A stretch of 64,000 bases of DNA from assembly GCF_963576615.1 (NCBI RefSeq), contig NC_088711.1:24708182-24772181 (forward strand), read 5' to 3'. How positions within the stretch are numbered: position 1 is the first letter of the stretch; every line of letters starts with the position of its first letter. The DNA is from Watersipora subatra (lineage: Eukaryota; Bryozoa; Gymnolaemata; Cheilostomatida; Watersiporidae). Below the pieces are notes generated by a model. The model ran no database searches, was not told where the DNA came from, and saw nothing but the letters and a program-made list of their open reading frames with translations. Made by a program: the position numbers and the translations under genes. Positions 35,936 to 47,935 of the stretch are shown here, one piece after another.

Positions 35936-37489
35936 GTAACACTACTCCTTACCACTTCCTGGAATAATTATTCACGTACTGATTGTTTACGCTCACGGTG
36001 CACGGGACCGGCAAGCGTACTAGTCAAAAATAATTTCCTCAAATATATTTATAATTGTTTGTTATGCATACATGCAAGTAGCACAGGTAAATGACAAACG
36101 CAAAGTATAGTCGATTATGGCTATACAGCCAACTCTCTACTCAGCCAACTTAAATAATATAATGCTAAGGGCAGCACACTATTATGGTGTCACTAGCCGA
36201 GGACTTAGAAAAACTTTGTTTAAAGTGTTTAAATTGTGTGTGTGTAATTGTCTCAGTAAGAGAATTAAAATGTTTGTATATATGCTCATAAAAAAACTGA
36301 TACTAACTAAAAAATACATAAATAAAAATATGAAACCATAAAAATCATATTACTTGGTAAAAATGTGATTTAGGTACCATATACACTTAGATGTAAAACA
36401 GTGAGAATAGGCTACTAAAAATAGCTAAATGCGCATTGTTATCACAAGTATATTTACCAACCATATCGCTATACAATTTGAAACTACATGACATCTGCCT
36501 TTAATAATGAGTCACATGGTGTATATACAGATAGATGAAGAATAGGTAGACACTCTTTTTACAGTAAAAAATTTATTTTTGTATTGCTTTATTGTAGACG
36601 TATAAAATATTCATTATTAGTTCTACTTTGCAGAATAGACTTTGCTGTCTGCAAAACATAAACAAATCACTGTGAATAGACATCGAAGATGTGCGTCCCC
36701 ATCAACTTATTGAAAAATTACCGCATTCATAGTCTATAAAACCGGTGAAATTGAGCAGAAGAAGAAAAAATTTGTCGACCAAACTAGTGATACTGCAGTT
36801 TCGATACAGCCGACAAATTACAAAGTTAAGTATAGTTTATCCTTTTTGTATGACCCAGAGGAGTTTAAAGTTTAAAAAGATCTTGGAATAGATTAAGCAA
36901 TTTGCATGTATGTTTTTATGTGAAATTCCTATAATGTAAATGTCCTGAAACGGATAATATTCATTGCAGTAGCGGGTACTATATTTAATTACAATGTCTC
37001 ATTTTTATGTCTGTGCCAGTATCGACTATCGAGAGGTGCCAGTTTTGTTGTATTCAAAATTTTGATGGATAGCTTCTGCAGCAATGGTAACCTTTTTAAA
37101 CACACACTTCTATGTAGTCTTTGTTATTATTAAATCATATTCGTGATTTTCATTTTGTTTTATTAGTTCATTTTAATTGCATCAGTATTAAATCATTTTT
37201 CATTGATATCATCGTAACAACGCATACTTTATCGCGTCATTACTTGCTAATGATTTCACATTTAAACACCTTTACAGTTATTTTAGTTTTTCTCTTAATT
37301 TATTGGAACTGCAAAAACACTTTTCTCATCATATGAAGTTTATAAGTTGTGATGGTAAATGTTGTATATGTTAAATAAAAATAAATTTTCTGTTCAGACT
37401 TTTTGATTACTCGACCAACCCCGGGCATTTAGTAGTTGTAACATAAATACAACTCACTCCACTGATTCACATTGTAAGATACCGTAAAA
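35936..37489. other. Intron 8 sequence, nothing coding
   Basis: AT-rich. Open frames at 35909-36094, 36117-36341 and 37121-37336 have no motif or splice support. Confidence 0.45.
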
Positions 37490-38775
37490 CCTTATTTGAA
37501 CACCATGGCACACTATGGTGACGCTTTAATAGGGGTGAAATTCAAATAAAGATGGTATTGTAGTTTTCAAACACCTCGTTCTAATTTTTGGAAGATAAAT
37601 TTAACCCTTTCACGGTAGAAACAAATGTTGCCTATATTTAGCACTCTCGTTCGGGCACAGCGACATTAATCCTTTTGGATGCAAGGAATTGGCTAACTTA
37701 CCTCCAAATCAAAATAAATAAATATGCACGGGAAAGCTGATACCTGTCTTTACCAGTTGATATATATTGCTTGCAATTAACATACAGTAATATTATAGCC
37801 TGTGTCCTTTGCAATTCGTTGGAGCTTTAAATTTTTTACTTCATTTCAAATTTGAAAACACATTTCCATTTTATGACCATATTATATTTACCAAGGTTGC
37901 ATAAAAGCTCATCGCACTCATTGATATGTTTTCTACAGTTTGCAGCCAAAACTGTCTTTTTATGTGCAATAAAAGGAGAGTTATGAGTGTGGATCCATTG
38001 TGAGCCAAGTTTATATAACCACAATGGTGCTATCAAATAATACGCTATAAACTCGCAAGCTTATAAGTTATATAACAATAATCTATCAAATGCTACAAAT
38101 ATATATTCAAGAGCAAGTACTTACAATACATTCAGAAATGAAAAACTAACATTTTTAAAACAAAATTAATAGCATTGCTTGCTCAGCCAGTTGCATTCTG
38201 ATTGGTGCTTTTGTTTGAAACCATTTCATATTTTTCTGGCTGTTAAATACTTTCCAGTGTCTTCTGACTTCAACTAATTTTCTACACTGTTGAACTAGTC
38301 GATATTAGCGTGCAAACAATTTTTTAGCTGAGCAAAACTTTTGCGTGATGCAATTTATACTTATCGCGCAAATAAAGAGAAATCGCTTGTAATCAAAATA
38401 GTCTCAAAATTTTGGCCTCAAAATGCATAGTAGCACAGATTCCATCGTAAATGCGCAAAAACCTTTTTTCACATACATCGGTGTATCAGGACCGTGTTAA
38501 AAAAAAGAACTATTATTAGCCTGATACAGTAACTATTTATTTCTATGGTGCTGCGTTCAGTTTTAATGAAAAAAACCATACATGTGGAGTTGGAAAACAG
38601 ACTTCAATATGAACAAAAACAATCAACTAATTAATTGTTACTGATGTAATCGAGTCATTATTAATTCACGGTTTTGTGGACACTTTCCAACTGATCATTT
38701 GCTATTATGAGTTTGTAAAGATCAAGAATGTCAAATAGTGGCTTTCAAATAGATGTGGTGTTCAATTAAAGGGTG
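37490..38775. mobile_element. Miniature-element family with TACCGTAAAAC-type end, long copy
   Basis: The left end taccgtaaaaccttatttga and the right region (inverted, ttgaacaccacatctatttg) resemble the ends of the shorter elements at 51775 and 59170. An internal stretch at 37594-37640 matches, inverted, the aacatttgcttcgccagtaa segment of those copies. Exact ends are uncertain. Confidence 0.45.
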
Positions 38776-38849
38776 ACAATCTATCTCCCAACCTGTTTTC
38801 TGCGATGGCGCTTACTCTACTGATTCACATCTACATGTAAATGCATAAA

Positions 38850-39022
38850 TTTCACAGTTTGTACTTGTCTGTTGCTCTGTTGGGTGGTCTGTCATTCGTG
38901 TGTCCTGTTATAGTGATAAAATTTTAAGAACGAAAAATCTATTTCGCACTGTATTTGAACACCTCCAGTTCTAGAGACAGGAGAGCTAACCCACTAAACC
39001 ACATGACTAAACTGCTATACAA
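38850..39022 (-). repeat. SINE-like element with tRNA A and B boxes
   Basis: On the minus strand tggtttagtgggttagc (38984-39000) resembles an A box and ggtgttcaaatac (38951-38963) a B box. The head reads tctgttgggtggtctgtcat. Confidence 0.5.
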
Positions 39023-39840
39023 AGGAATAATTGTGGACACATTTATATCATCAGTTAAGATAGGCTGGGAAGATACCATTGGTTACTATTACTACTAGCA
39101 CACTTCCAGATTGTGATTGCATGAGATATCATTAAGCATCATGTAACGACTATTAAGTTGGCTTTAGACACGGCTCTTAGTATAGTAAGGATTCAGACTA
39201 ACTTAAGTTACTAGCTTACCAAGTAAGTTACTTAAATTCATTGAGTTTGTTTAGTTTGTTCTAGTTGCAGCATAAATACCAAAAAATCTACTGATTTACA
39301 TTGTAACATAAATTGAGTTGATATATAATAAAAATAAATGCTGTTGTGAGCATATTAATTTATTCTCCACTTTTTGGTGGTTATAAGAACAACATGAGCA
39401 ATCATTTCTGTCTAGTTTGCAGATTAAGGATGTCAAGTTTTATTTAAATGTTGTCCAGCAGCATAGTATTTGTGGCAATACGCCCATTAGAATTCCATTA
39501 GATGAGTTTTTACTACGCATTTGTCATGTCTCAAACTTTCTCTTATAGATGAGACAATGCAGAAGCTTTGCGTGGTAACAAAAGATAAATTTTAGTAGAT
39601 TTGTGTTTTATAGCTATTTTGTGTTAATTTAGATGAAAAACCGGATAGTCATAGCTCAAGAAAAATAGCAAAAGTTCCTTTATGCTGCAGCATTATCATT
39701 GAGTCCACTAATTTATCATGTTTAAGTAGCTTCCTGTATTCAGCAGCACTCTGCTCTAGATACAATACTTTTGCTTCAAAAGATCTTCGAAGCGTGTAAA
39801 TGTCAGACTTCGTTAACAATTTCATACATACATTACATAC
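39023..39840. other. Intron 8 sequence, nothing recognised
   Basis: AT-rich, with no supported feature. Confidence 0.5.
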
Positions 39841-40522
39841 TAGCCTGTCTTGACAAACTGTTGTTTTTGTGGAGTTGTCCCCCGTCGAGCGGGCGAGCAA
39901 CACAACAGCTTGTCACAAGACGTACTGCACCTGATGCGTCAGCTGCACTTATAAGGAGTTGTTCTCTTGCGGCTATGCAGCTTGGTTACGATGTTATGTC
40001 AGTCGCTCCATCGGTAATCATAACGAATTTCACGTAAAAATTTATGTAAAAAAAAGATTACAACGTCTAACCAGTAACCAGTCTCTGCGGTAAACTTTTG
40101 TAGAACTTGAGAACTTAGGCAACAACAGCGACTAAACATGTCGTTATTTGTGCGCTCAGTCAGTTTAATTTCTGTTTTTGTATCAGTCAGTTTTATTTGT
40201 TCTTATGGATTTTATTTTCAATTTATTTTATTCTCAAGTTCTACTAAAGTTTGCAGCGGAGTTGTAAACAACCAACAGTCTTTGGTTAAACGCTGTAATC
40301 TTATTTTTTTATACATACATTTTTGCGCGAAATCAGTTATGATTACCCGTGGAGCGACCGACATAACATCGCAACCAAGCCGCATAGACGGAAGAGAACA
40401 ACTCCCTATAAGTGCAGCTGATGCATCAGGTGCAGTACGTCTTGTGACAAGCTGTTGTGTTGCTCACCCGCTCGACGGGGGACAACTCTGCAAAAACAAC
40501 AGTTTGTCAAGACAGGCTAATT
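39841..40522. mobile_element. Long-armed fold-back element
   Basis: The left arm (39841-40022) and right arm (about 40337-40522) are inverted copies about 180 bp long, over 90 percent identical by eye, beginning tagcctgtcttgacaaactg. The loop is about 315 bp. The TA at each outer edge could be the target duplication. Open frames at 39771-40037 and 40138-40524 span the arms and are not genes. Confidence 0.88.
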
Positions 40523-40796
40523 AGAGACATAGAGTCAGTGCAAAACTTCGCTTAGCTGATAGTATACCTTGCTTCTTTGAAATTCTCATTCATAGTTCTA
40601 AAATTAATAGCTTTTACAATGTGAACATATAAGCTATTCTAATAATACAATACTACAATTCTACAATACTTTATGCATAATATATTAAAAATTTCAACGC
40701 AAGCAAAAAGTCAACTGCAAGTCAGCATTCCAAATCTACTGGTGTAACTGAGCATTGAATTGTCCAATGCTGTGCAGCTGGGCTTATTTAACTCAC

Positions 40797-41078
40797 CTCC
40801 ATCTTCACCTGTTGCTTGGATAGGATGCGAATCTTTGAGACATCCTTTTGAGACATTTTCTGTCACATCCTGAATGTTATCACCAGAACCCTGATTGTTA
40901 TCACCAGAACCCTGATTGCTATCACCAGAACCCTGATTGTTATCACCAGAACCCTGATTGCTATCACCAGAACCCTGATTGTTATCACCAGAATCCTGAT
41001 TGTCATCACCAGAACCCTGATTGTTATCACCAGAACCCTGATTGTTATCACCAGAACGCTGACTGGGCCCAGGATCAT
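40797..41078 (-). CDS. RNF213-like exon 8 with nine-copy SGDNNQG repeat
   Basis: The acceptor is tctcttacag and the donor gtgagt; it enters and leaves in phase 1. It encodes 94 residues. The core is nine tandem 21-bp units (40868-41056), each giving the heptapeptide SGDNNQG with single substitutions (N to S, D or I; G to D), then a non-repetitive tail (VTENVSKGCLKDSHPIQ). The repeat is in frame and free of stops, as expected for a length-variable disordered linker. Confidence 0.75.
40868..41056. repeat. Coding minisatellite, 21 bp x 9
   Basis: Nine tandem units of the form ccctgattgttatcaccaga plus a. Differences are confined to a few positions (gttat, gctat or gtcat; one gaatg). The period is a multiple of three, so unit gain or loss keeps frame on the minus strand. 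Confidence 0.95.
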
Positions 41079-42169
41079 CTGTAAGAGAATCAATTGTTGT
41101 GGTAAGTAAACAACCAAGAATCTTTTGATATGTTTGTATTACTTTGCATTTGCTATATATGCATATTGCCCAAGTGATGTACTTTGATTGAGATCAGAAT
41201 GCTTTGTATGCAGCAAGTAAAACATCTCCAGTAGAGCTCAGATCATTTTTAAAAGCCTTCTTCAAGCTAGCTACTGTTGCATGGCATGCCTAAACAGGCA
41301 CCAGTTGTTTTGAGTTCCCAGCCAAAAATCAATAGAGCATTCAAGTAATAATTTGGGAATCATATTTTCATCACATAAGTAGCATTATTTTTATGGTTTA
41401 TGGCATTTTATGCAAACATAGCAATTTTTTAAACATGTTAAACACGATTTAAAGATGTTCTAAGTTTTGCAAATCATAACATACAAAATTAGTTGTTCAT
41501 ATTAGAAAACGCTTACGAAAAATATTTCAATGCACAGCAAGGAAACTCATTATTAAAAATTGCATGTTTTAAATTTATTATACAATTTATTCACATAAAA
41601 ATGCTTAACATCTTGAAATGAGTAACTATGGCCCTTTCACAATATCATCATGTTAACCAATTAACCACAAAGTGCAAATGACTTCATGTCACATTTTCTT
41701 CTCAATGACTAACACACTAACAAGGAAATACTTTGAACAACCTTTTTTATTTTTTTATTATTTTGTATTTATAAATTGACATACTACTGTATATAATGCA
41801 TAAAATTTAAACTATAGTGCAATAAGCTTTTAAGGACTGCAGTAAGGTTTACGTCAAATATCATCGCTTCATATTTTATATTTAATTTTCTTACTGATCT
41901 GAAACCACACCAGTTAGGGTCTTTTCTGATTTCGTATTATTACAGAGGAATCATCTGCAAGCTAAGCATTAGCAATTTGATACTGGATATTGTTCACGAA
42001 TTGTTCTACAGTAAATGTAGATAAGAATTAAGGTTTCTTGATAATCGGCTACAATTATTGGCAATTTTTCAAGCAGTTAAAGAGTTGGCTAAGAGTACAT
42101 CTTTTACACAACAATTTTGTCAGAGCATTTTAGAAGACTTGACGAAATGCTAAGTTGCTATTACTTAAG
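41079..42169. other. Intron 7 sequence, nothing recognised
   Basis: AT-rich, no supported feature. Confidence 0.5.
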
Positions 42170-42500
42170 TGTGGCGGAAGATCGCAGTGGCCAGAGCCGG
42201 TTGCCGAGCAAATATTAAGGAGGCAATTGACGCCACAACCTGGCCGAGGCTCGAATCAGCAAGCGACATAACTACTGGTAATACTTCCAGTCAGCCAAAA
42301 AATCGGCTGTCGAGTCGACTGTGCTACCTTGGGGTGGAGCCAATCGAGAAGAATATAAAAGAAGTGACTGAAGCGACGAAGAGCAAAGAGCAGAGCACCC
42401 GGAAGTCTCATCCCATGCAGTTCATTTGTATGCTCGTTACTCTTGACTGTATAATATATTGGTGAAATATATACCACTCGCGTGCAAGGCAACAAATGTA
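42170..42500 (+). repeat. Solo LTR-like sequence
   Basis: It starts tgtggcggaagatcgcag, is GC-richer than its surroundings, has TATAAAAG at 42354-42361, and shares phrases with 11848-12112. Its 98-codon frame is probably fortuitous. The 3' boundary merges with a perfect palindrome. Confidence 0.5.
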
Positions 42501-42532
42501 TATATACATTTGTTGCCTTGCACGCGAGTGGT
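42473..42532. repeat. 60-bp perfect palindrome
   Basis: accactcgcgtgcaaggcaa continuing to caaatgta, then TATA, then the exact complement: 28-bp arms with no mismatch. It lies at the end of the LTR-like sequence. Confidence 0.97.
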
Positions 42533-43159
42533 TAGTTTTCTTGTGGAGCATGTAGAAGAACTCAATCGAGTTCTTTACGTGTGCATAGCACCTTTGGGTT
42601 GACACAAAAATCAAATGATTTAAATTATTGAAATAAGTCATTGATTTATATCAGCAAGTCATTTTTTCATGAAATCACAAGTTTTTTTTATTTTTGTTAT
42701 AATTTTACAAAATCAGTGTTTTGACAAACAATCTTCTTTTGACGATTGAAAGACCTTTGAAGCTCAGACCTACGAGTTCAATTAGAAAACCTTAAAGCAG
42801 AATTAACCATGAAATGGCACTGTAACTGGTACAGTTTTACCCCTCACTACTACTCTTTTTAATAATGACAGGACACCAAACTCTTTACTACAATCAGCTC
42901 AAATGCAAGCATCAAAAGAGTAATTTCCACCTTACGTTTCATTTATTCTAAAATAAAAACTAGCTAGGTACTGGGAAAGCCGGCAGCTGGTATTTATATT
43001 TCGCATGACCAACAACATCAATCGCAATCGAAAAGAATGCGCTTAAATATTTCATCATGCCTTTCTATGTCTTTGGCTTTCATTTGGACTTTGTGCGAAA
43101 CTCCTAGTAGCTCTACTCCAATAACTTACATTTCACGTAATTATTAAATTTTAATGCGC

Positions 43160-44475
43160 AAACTACACATAAGTTAGCGTATCAATAGTGAATTCATATC
43201 AAACAGTGAATCAACATTAAATTATAACGTACAATGACTGCTGAATGCAAGAAATGTAAGTATTTGTAAACCATTAATATTGAAAAGTGGGTTCACTAGC
43301 ATTCTGATGTGCAATGCAATACAGAGACAATTTACATAAGTTAAAATGAAAAAAAATTCATAAACATCGAAAAAAATCGATTCAAATAAAAATTCCGATT
43401 TTTCTGAGAAAAAAATCATGATTTCTTTCAACATTGAGGAATAGCAATTAATTTAGTGCATAACAATAAAATTATCAAAATAATCAAATGCAAAAAAGGA
43501 CATAACTCATGAAAAAGTGTCTGTCAACAAATTATAAAGTCTGCTTGTTGTTTATGCACTGCTAATACAGTTAAATATCTATGTATAAAATTGATTAGTT
43601 TTGAGATGAGTTCCATGTTAAAATCGTCATATGTTGGGGCAAATACCGCTAAAAGTATACATCGCTAGTCACTCAATTTCGAGATAACCTTGGAAATATG
43701 CAAATGGAAGCACAGTGGGGCATAAGGAATAATATACGTGATATGGCTAAGTTTAACTAGCTAAGGTCTAAATTAAGATTATATATTTTTATTGTGTTCT
43801 CCATTTCTACCAGTCTCTCTAATCTCCTTGTAAAACTGCAATGTTTCAAGGAACTTCCAAGATTGGATACGGCTAACTATCGCAGATGTGGAGTGGAATA
43901 TTTGGCCAAATTTTGTACCGCATGTTAAAAATTCGAATGTTGAGGTGAGCAGGAGTACAGATTTACATGTAGCTGTGATGTTCACCAAAAATGTATTCGA
44001 CAGATTGAGTCTTTGATATACAGCCAAAATATGAACGACTTTTATTCTGAACGATAATGAAAACCCTGAATGTGAAAACCCAAATACTATCAAACCTTGA
44101 TTCACAATCACATTAACCAACCTATTTTTCCATAAACAAATGTGAAATTCGTAGTAATAATTGACTCTACACTCTGAAATATTACGTTGAATGGTTCTCA
44201 AAACGTTTCAGCTTGGATTGCAGTGATTGGATAAAAAAGCAAAATATAGCACACAGAAACGGATGAGCTTAGCTAAAACCTAACCTAATTAACAGCGAGT
44301 TACACCGCATATCACCCCATCCACTTAAACTTACTTATGGCTGAGTCTACACTGCCATTTGTATGTCTGTAAGGTGAAATACAAAATCCTTTTTATTGTC
44401 CAATCAACCTTTTTAATGTTGATTCACTGTTTGATATGATACATTGATTTCACTATTGATACAGAAACTTACGTG
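43160..44475. repeat. Inverted-repeat pair around a broken Cys-rich frame
   Basis: aatagtgaattcatatcaaa with cagtgaatcaacattaa (43180-43215) is repeated inverted at 44415-44465 with a small insertion. Between the arms, plus-strand 43835-44060 reads as a Cys-rich peptide (RCGVEYLAKFCTAC; FTCSCDVHQKCI) with two internal stops. The opposite strand is open for 140 codons (43779-44201), probably a shadow. Possibly an element that carries or hit a gene fragment. Confidence 0.4.
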
Positions 44476-45746
44476 TATAAATTAGTGTTAAATTGTTTCT
44501 TACACTCAATGGTGTTTTGGAATATTCTTTCTCACATAGTTTCATATAATGTATTTGTTATAATGCTGTGTAAACCTCTTTTGAGTTTAATATAAAGTTA
44601 AATATTTTCAGGCTATAAAAGGAATTAAATGAATTACAGCTTACTCTTATACGAACATTTGCTGCAACATATCACTTTTTCTAACTTGAAAAATTAGTTA
44701 TGTTTGAGCTGTCTCATGTCCTACCACAGCAAGATCTTTTGCACGACATTAATTTCCGTTTTTGTAAGGATTGCTTGTAAAGTCTATGTTGAGCTATGGC
44801 TTTAAAAATGGTCATCGGCAAATGAAATAAAGCTAAACTACATGTATTACATAATGCTTTAATTTGTTCCAAGACTTGTGTTTTCAAATTGCAATGGGAT
44901 CATCAGTGACAATGTACATGTACACTAATTTTGAACCACAATGTTAATCTGTTCAAAAATTTGCTTTAATGTCAAAACCTCCGCATGTTGGAGCAAATAC
45001 TCTTACAAGTATACTTTGTGAATCATTTAATTTTGTGAACAGCCCAAAGAAGTAATAATAAACGCTTTATGGTACTTACATATAGCATTAAAACTATGCA
45101 GAAGAATCAAAAATAGTTATACACAAGAAACTAAATATATAGACTAATAATTAATGAAAAGAGTTTTTCATCGGCACATCAAGACAAAGACAAGTGAATT
45201 GAGGTGTAGGATCAGTGGTATATAAGTTGAAGGCATGATTAAGCTTAAGAGTTAGTCTATCTATGACTACGTAAACTTCACATCAACACAACTAACATAA
45301 AAGTGTTTGCTTTTATTTTTTTATACTCAATATTTTTCAAAACTTGATTTTTAATTATTGCACAGTACACTTCTCCACTTCTACTCTTTCCAGGCTCTTC
45401 ATTTCGCACCACTCTCATATGTTTTCTTGGGATAATTACATCAGAGATTTTCTAGATAATTGATCCCAAGATCTATGATCAGTTTTTTACAATAATTTCC
45501 TGCTCCAATTCTAAAAAAAGTATTGCCTTGTCTCCCCACCACTACCGCTCAAACCAATCGTTTTAGAATCCATGGTTCATGTCGACATAAATATTTACCA
45601 TGAGTCATATGTAGAAAAATTTATATGTTGAGACGATTGTAAGTAGAGGTTTCACTGTAAATTTACTTTATTCCAAACCTAGATTCCTTGAAACTCATTC
45701 ACTTAGGAAAATAGAAATAATTAGACCTACTCTATAATTACATCAC
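44476..45746. other. Intron 7 sequence
   Basis: No gene. agtagaggtttcactgta at 45641-45658 resembles the terminus of a Tigger-type miniature element; no partner end found. Confidence 0.4.
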
Positions 45747-45815
45747 CTTGTGAACTATTTTGGCGATTATGTTGTTCTTTGTCTTGATATGGTGTCTGAT
45801 TCCGAACAAGCCCTC
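45747..45815 (-). CDS. RNF213-like exon 7, short linker exon
   Basis: The acceptor is gctttcag and the donor gtgatg; it enters and leaves in phase 1, so the reading frame does not depend on it. It encodes 23 polar residues (NQTPYQDKEQHNRQNSSQ). It is the least certain exon because it is short and symmetric. Confidence 0.55.
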
Positions 45816-46855
45816 CTGAAAGCAAAGGCATCGACATAAGCGTTCTAGGTGTATATTATCGAAAGTGTATCATTGATCATTTAGTTTAATTTAACCGTTT
45901 TGACATTTACTACAGAAGGTGTAAGTTTTCATGACTTCATGAGGACAACTGACATGAGCGTGATTACACGAGTTCCAAGTATAAAAACTTTCCAGAAAGT
46001 GAAGCAAGAAGTTCTGGTGCTCTTCCGCAAGTTTTAAAGATGGTTACCAGATAAAAGTGTAACCATTTGCAACAACCATTCACTGGCCCATTATTGAGCT
46101 AAAAAATTTGAGAGTTCGGATTTGTACTAGATTTAATTTCCATGATACAAGCAATTAGATATGACAATAAAATTATTATATTATCACCCCCTTTGTGATT
46201 ATCGCGATATATAATTATCAAGAAACAAACATGCCCTTACTAGAAGGAATAAACAAAAAGTGTTTGCGGATCCTGCAAAATCAACTCTATGTTACACAAA
46301 ACTAGTCAACAATTCAAGTCATCAGTTCAATTAAGTGAACTGAAGAATTTATCAATAAGTATGTAGGTATAACACAACACAAGTTGTAAACCATTCATAG
46401 CAAATTTAACACAGATTTAAATACTACCAGATTGTACCTTACTACAAAAGATGGAAGAGAAGGCGCGAGTGAGAAGGATAAAGTACAAATGTTTCACCCA
46501 AAAGAGAAACATTAAAAAGTAACACTTATATCAGTAATCATAGGAGTTCTGCAATATCTGCACAACAAATAGGCTTGCAGAGATTAACATCAAGCAGGTG
46601 ATGAAAAGTACATTGCTAGAATAGCTAAGACGTTGAGATGAACGCTCAAAATTAGGTGTAAAATAAAAAAACGGTCAAAATTATGTGTATTAAATTAAAT
46701 ATGATATGAGATGCTTCATAACAGCATTGTCCAGCAACAGGCTATTAAAAACACTAACTCAGCAGGCAGGTAAATCCTGCTGCCAAAGATGACCTAGATC
46801 CCATCTGTGCTACGTGTGCACTCATGCAGATAAGCAAAACAAAGGTAATACTAAC

Positions 46856-47239
46856 CCTGCAGTTTGCTGCTGCCACCAAATTCACTCTCAAGTTCATAGT
46901 CGCTGTTGTTAGTCACCTGACTAGTTGTAGATGAAACCGTGCTTGTCCTTGGAAGAGTAGGGTCTGAAGTTTGCATAGTTGATGGATGGTCAGGAGAGTT
47001 TAGCCTACGACCGGCCAAGTTGATATGTGTTACATACCGGGCGGCACCATCCGCTGTAGGGTCAGTGTTAAGAGCTACCTGAGCTTGGGAGTCATTTTTG
47101 GTGTCAGTCAATGCAATGTCAGATGGAGAAGCTTCCTGCATTTCAGTCTGGGTCAAGGATGTTTGATGTACATCAGGAGGGTATGGGATAGACGAGCCAT
47201 CGACCTCCGTTTTTTTATACTTTGGTGATACATCGTTAT
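46856..47239 (-). CDS. RNF213-like exon 6, longest linker exon
   Basis: The acceptor is attattag and the donor gttagt; it enters and leaves in phase 1. It encodes 128 residues rich in Ser, Thr, Asp, Pro and Gln with no recognisable domain, ending in a short acidic stretch (YELESEFGG). Its length without a stop and its clean splice sites support it as coding. Confidence 0.75.
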
Positions 47240-47343
47240 CTAATAATCGCGAATAAACTATAAACACTAAAAAACTTTTGGACTAATTTTACAATCGCAG
47301 TATAAACATGGATTAAATATAAAAACAAAAGTCAATGACATAC

Positions 47344-47435
47344 CATCTTGGCCGTGAGATGAAGAAGCTTTCTCAGCCATTTTTGGAGCTGGTCTCTTGC
47401 TCACATGTGAAAAAGTTGTTTGCTCACCACAAACT
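47344..47435 (-). CDS. RNF213-like exon 5, linker
   Basis: The acceptor is gtatttcag and the donor gtatgt; it enters in phase 2 and leaves in phase 1. It encodes about 31 residues including HVSKRPAPKMAEKASSSHGQ, which is basic and low-complexity. Confidence 0.7.
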
Positions 47436-47715
47436 CTGAAATACAAAGCATATCTGTCAATCACTTATCCAACAGCTTTCATGAAAATAAATGAGAATGC
47501 TACAGAAAATCGCATCCAGACAACATCGCCTTGTGAAAGCATCCAACAGTGTTTAACATGAAGGTGCGGCACGAATCTTTCACCAATATCTAAAAATTTT
47601 AACCAGTCACACCTGGGGCTGTTTGCAAAATATAAAAAGTATATAAAACAGGGATTAAAAACAGTGGTCAATGATACATGCAATCAAAATTTCAAAACTA
47701 CTGGAATAAACTAAC

Positions 47716-47935
47716 ATGTTAGGTTGTTCTGCTGAGTGATGCGGGTTTGAAGACTGGGCAGGTGTCATTGTGCCAGATGTTGGCAGTACTAATTGTTGAG
47801 GAGTATGTCCTTCAGTAAAAGGCTTTCTGGGAGCTGCGGTGGGAGGTCTTTGGTGATTCGTGTCTGCTCCACTGAACTCTCCGGTTTGCGCGGAGGGTGT
47901 GCTGATCGGTCGATCCTCCAATTTAGTTTCGTACT
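47716..47935 (-). CDS. RNF213-like exon 4, disordered Pro/Thr-rich linker
   Basis: The acceptor is catacag and the donor gttagt; it enters in phase 1 and leaves in phase 2. It encodes 73 residues rich in Pro, Thr, Ser, Gln and Ala, with no domain. The frame stays open just past the donor, but the gttagt site puts it in phase with exon 5. Confidence 0.7.

Noticed and set aside
39771-40524. Two genes of 88 and 128 codons
   Set aside because: They cover the two inverted arms of a fold-back element and read its complementary strands.
40868-41056. CRISPR-like array
   Set aside because: Units are contiguous without spacers and the DNA is eukaryotic; it is a coding minisatellite.
40863-41117. Val/Ile-rich frame (repeated ITIRVLV) near the 21-bp repeat
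   Set aside because: It is an alternative frame of the tandem repeat. The SGDNNQG frame has matching splice sites and phase.
43779-44201. 140-codon minus-strand open frame as a real exon
   Set aside because: No splice sites that fit the neighbouring exon phases; composition resembles the complement of another broken frame, and it lies between repeat arms.
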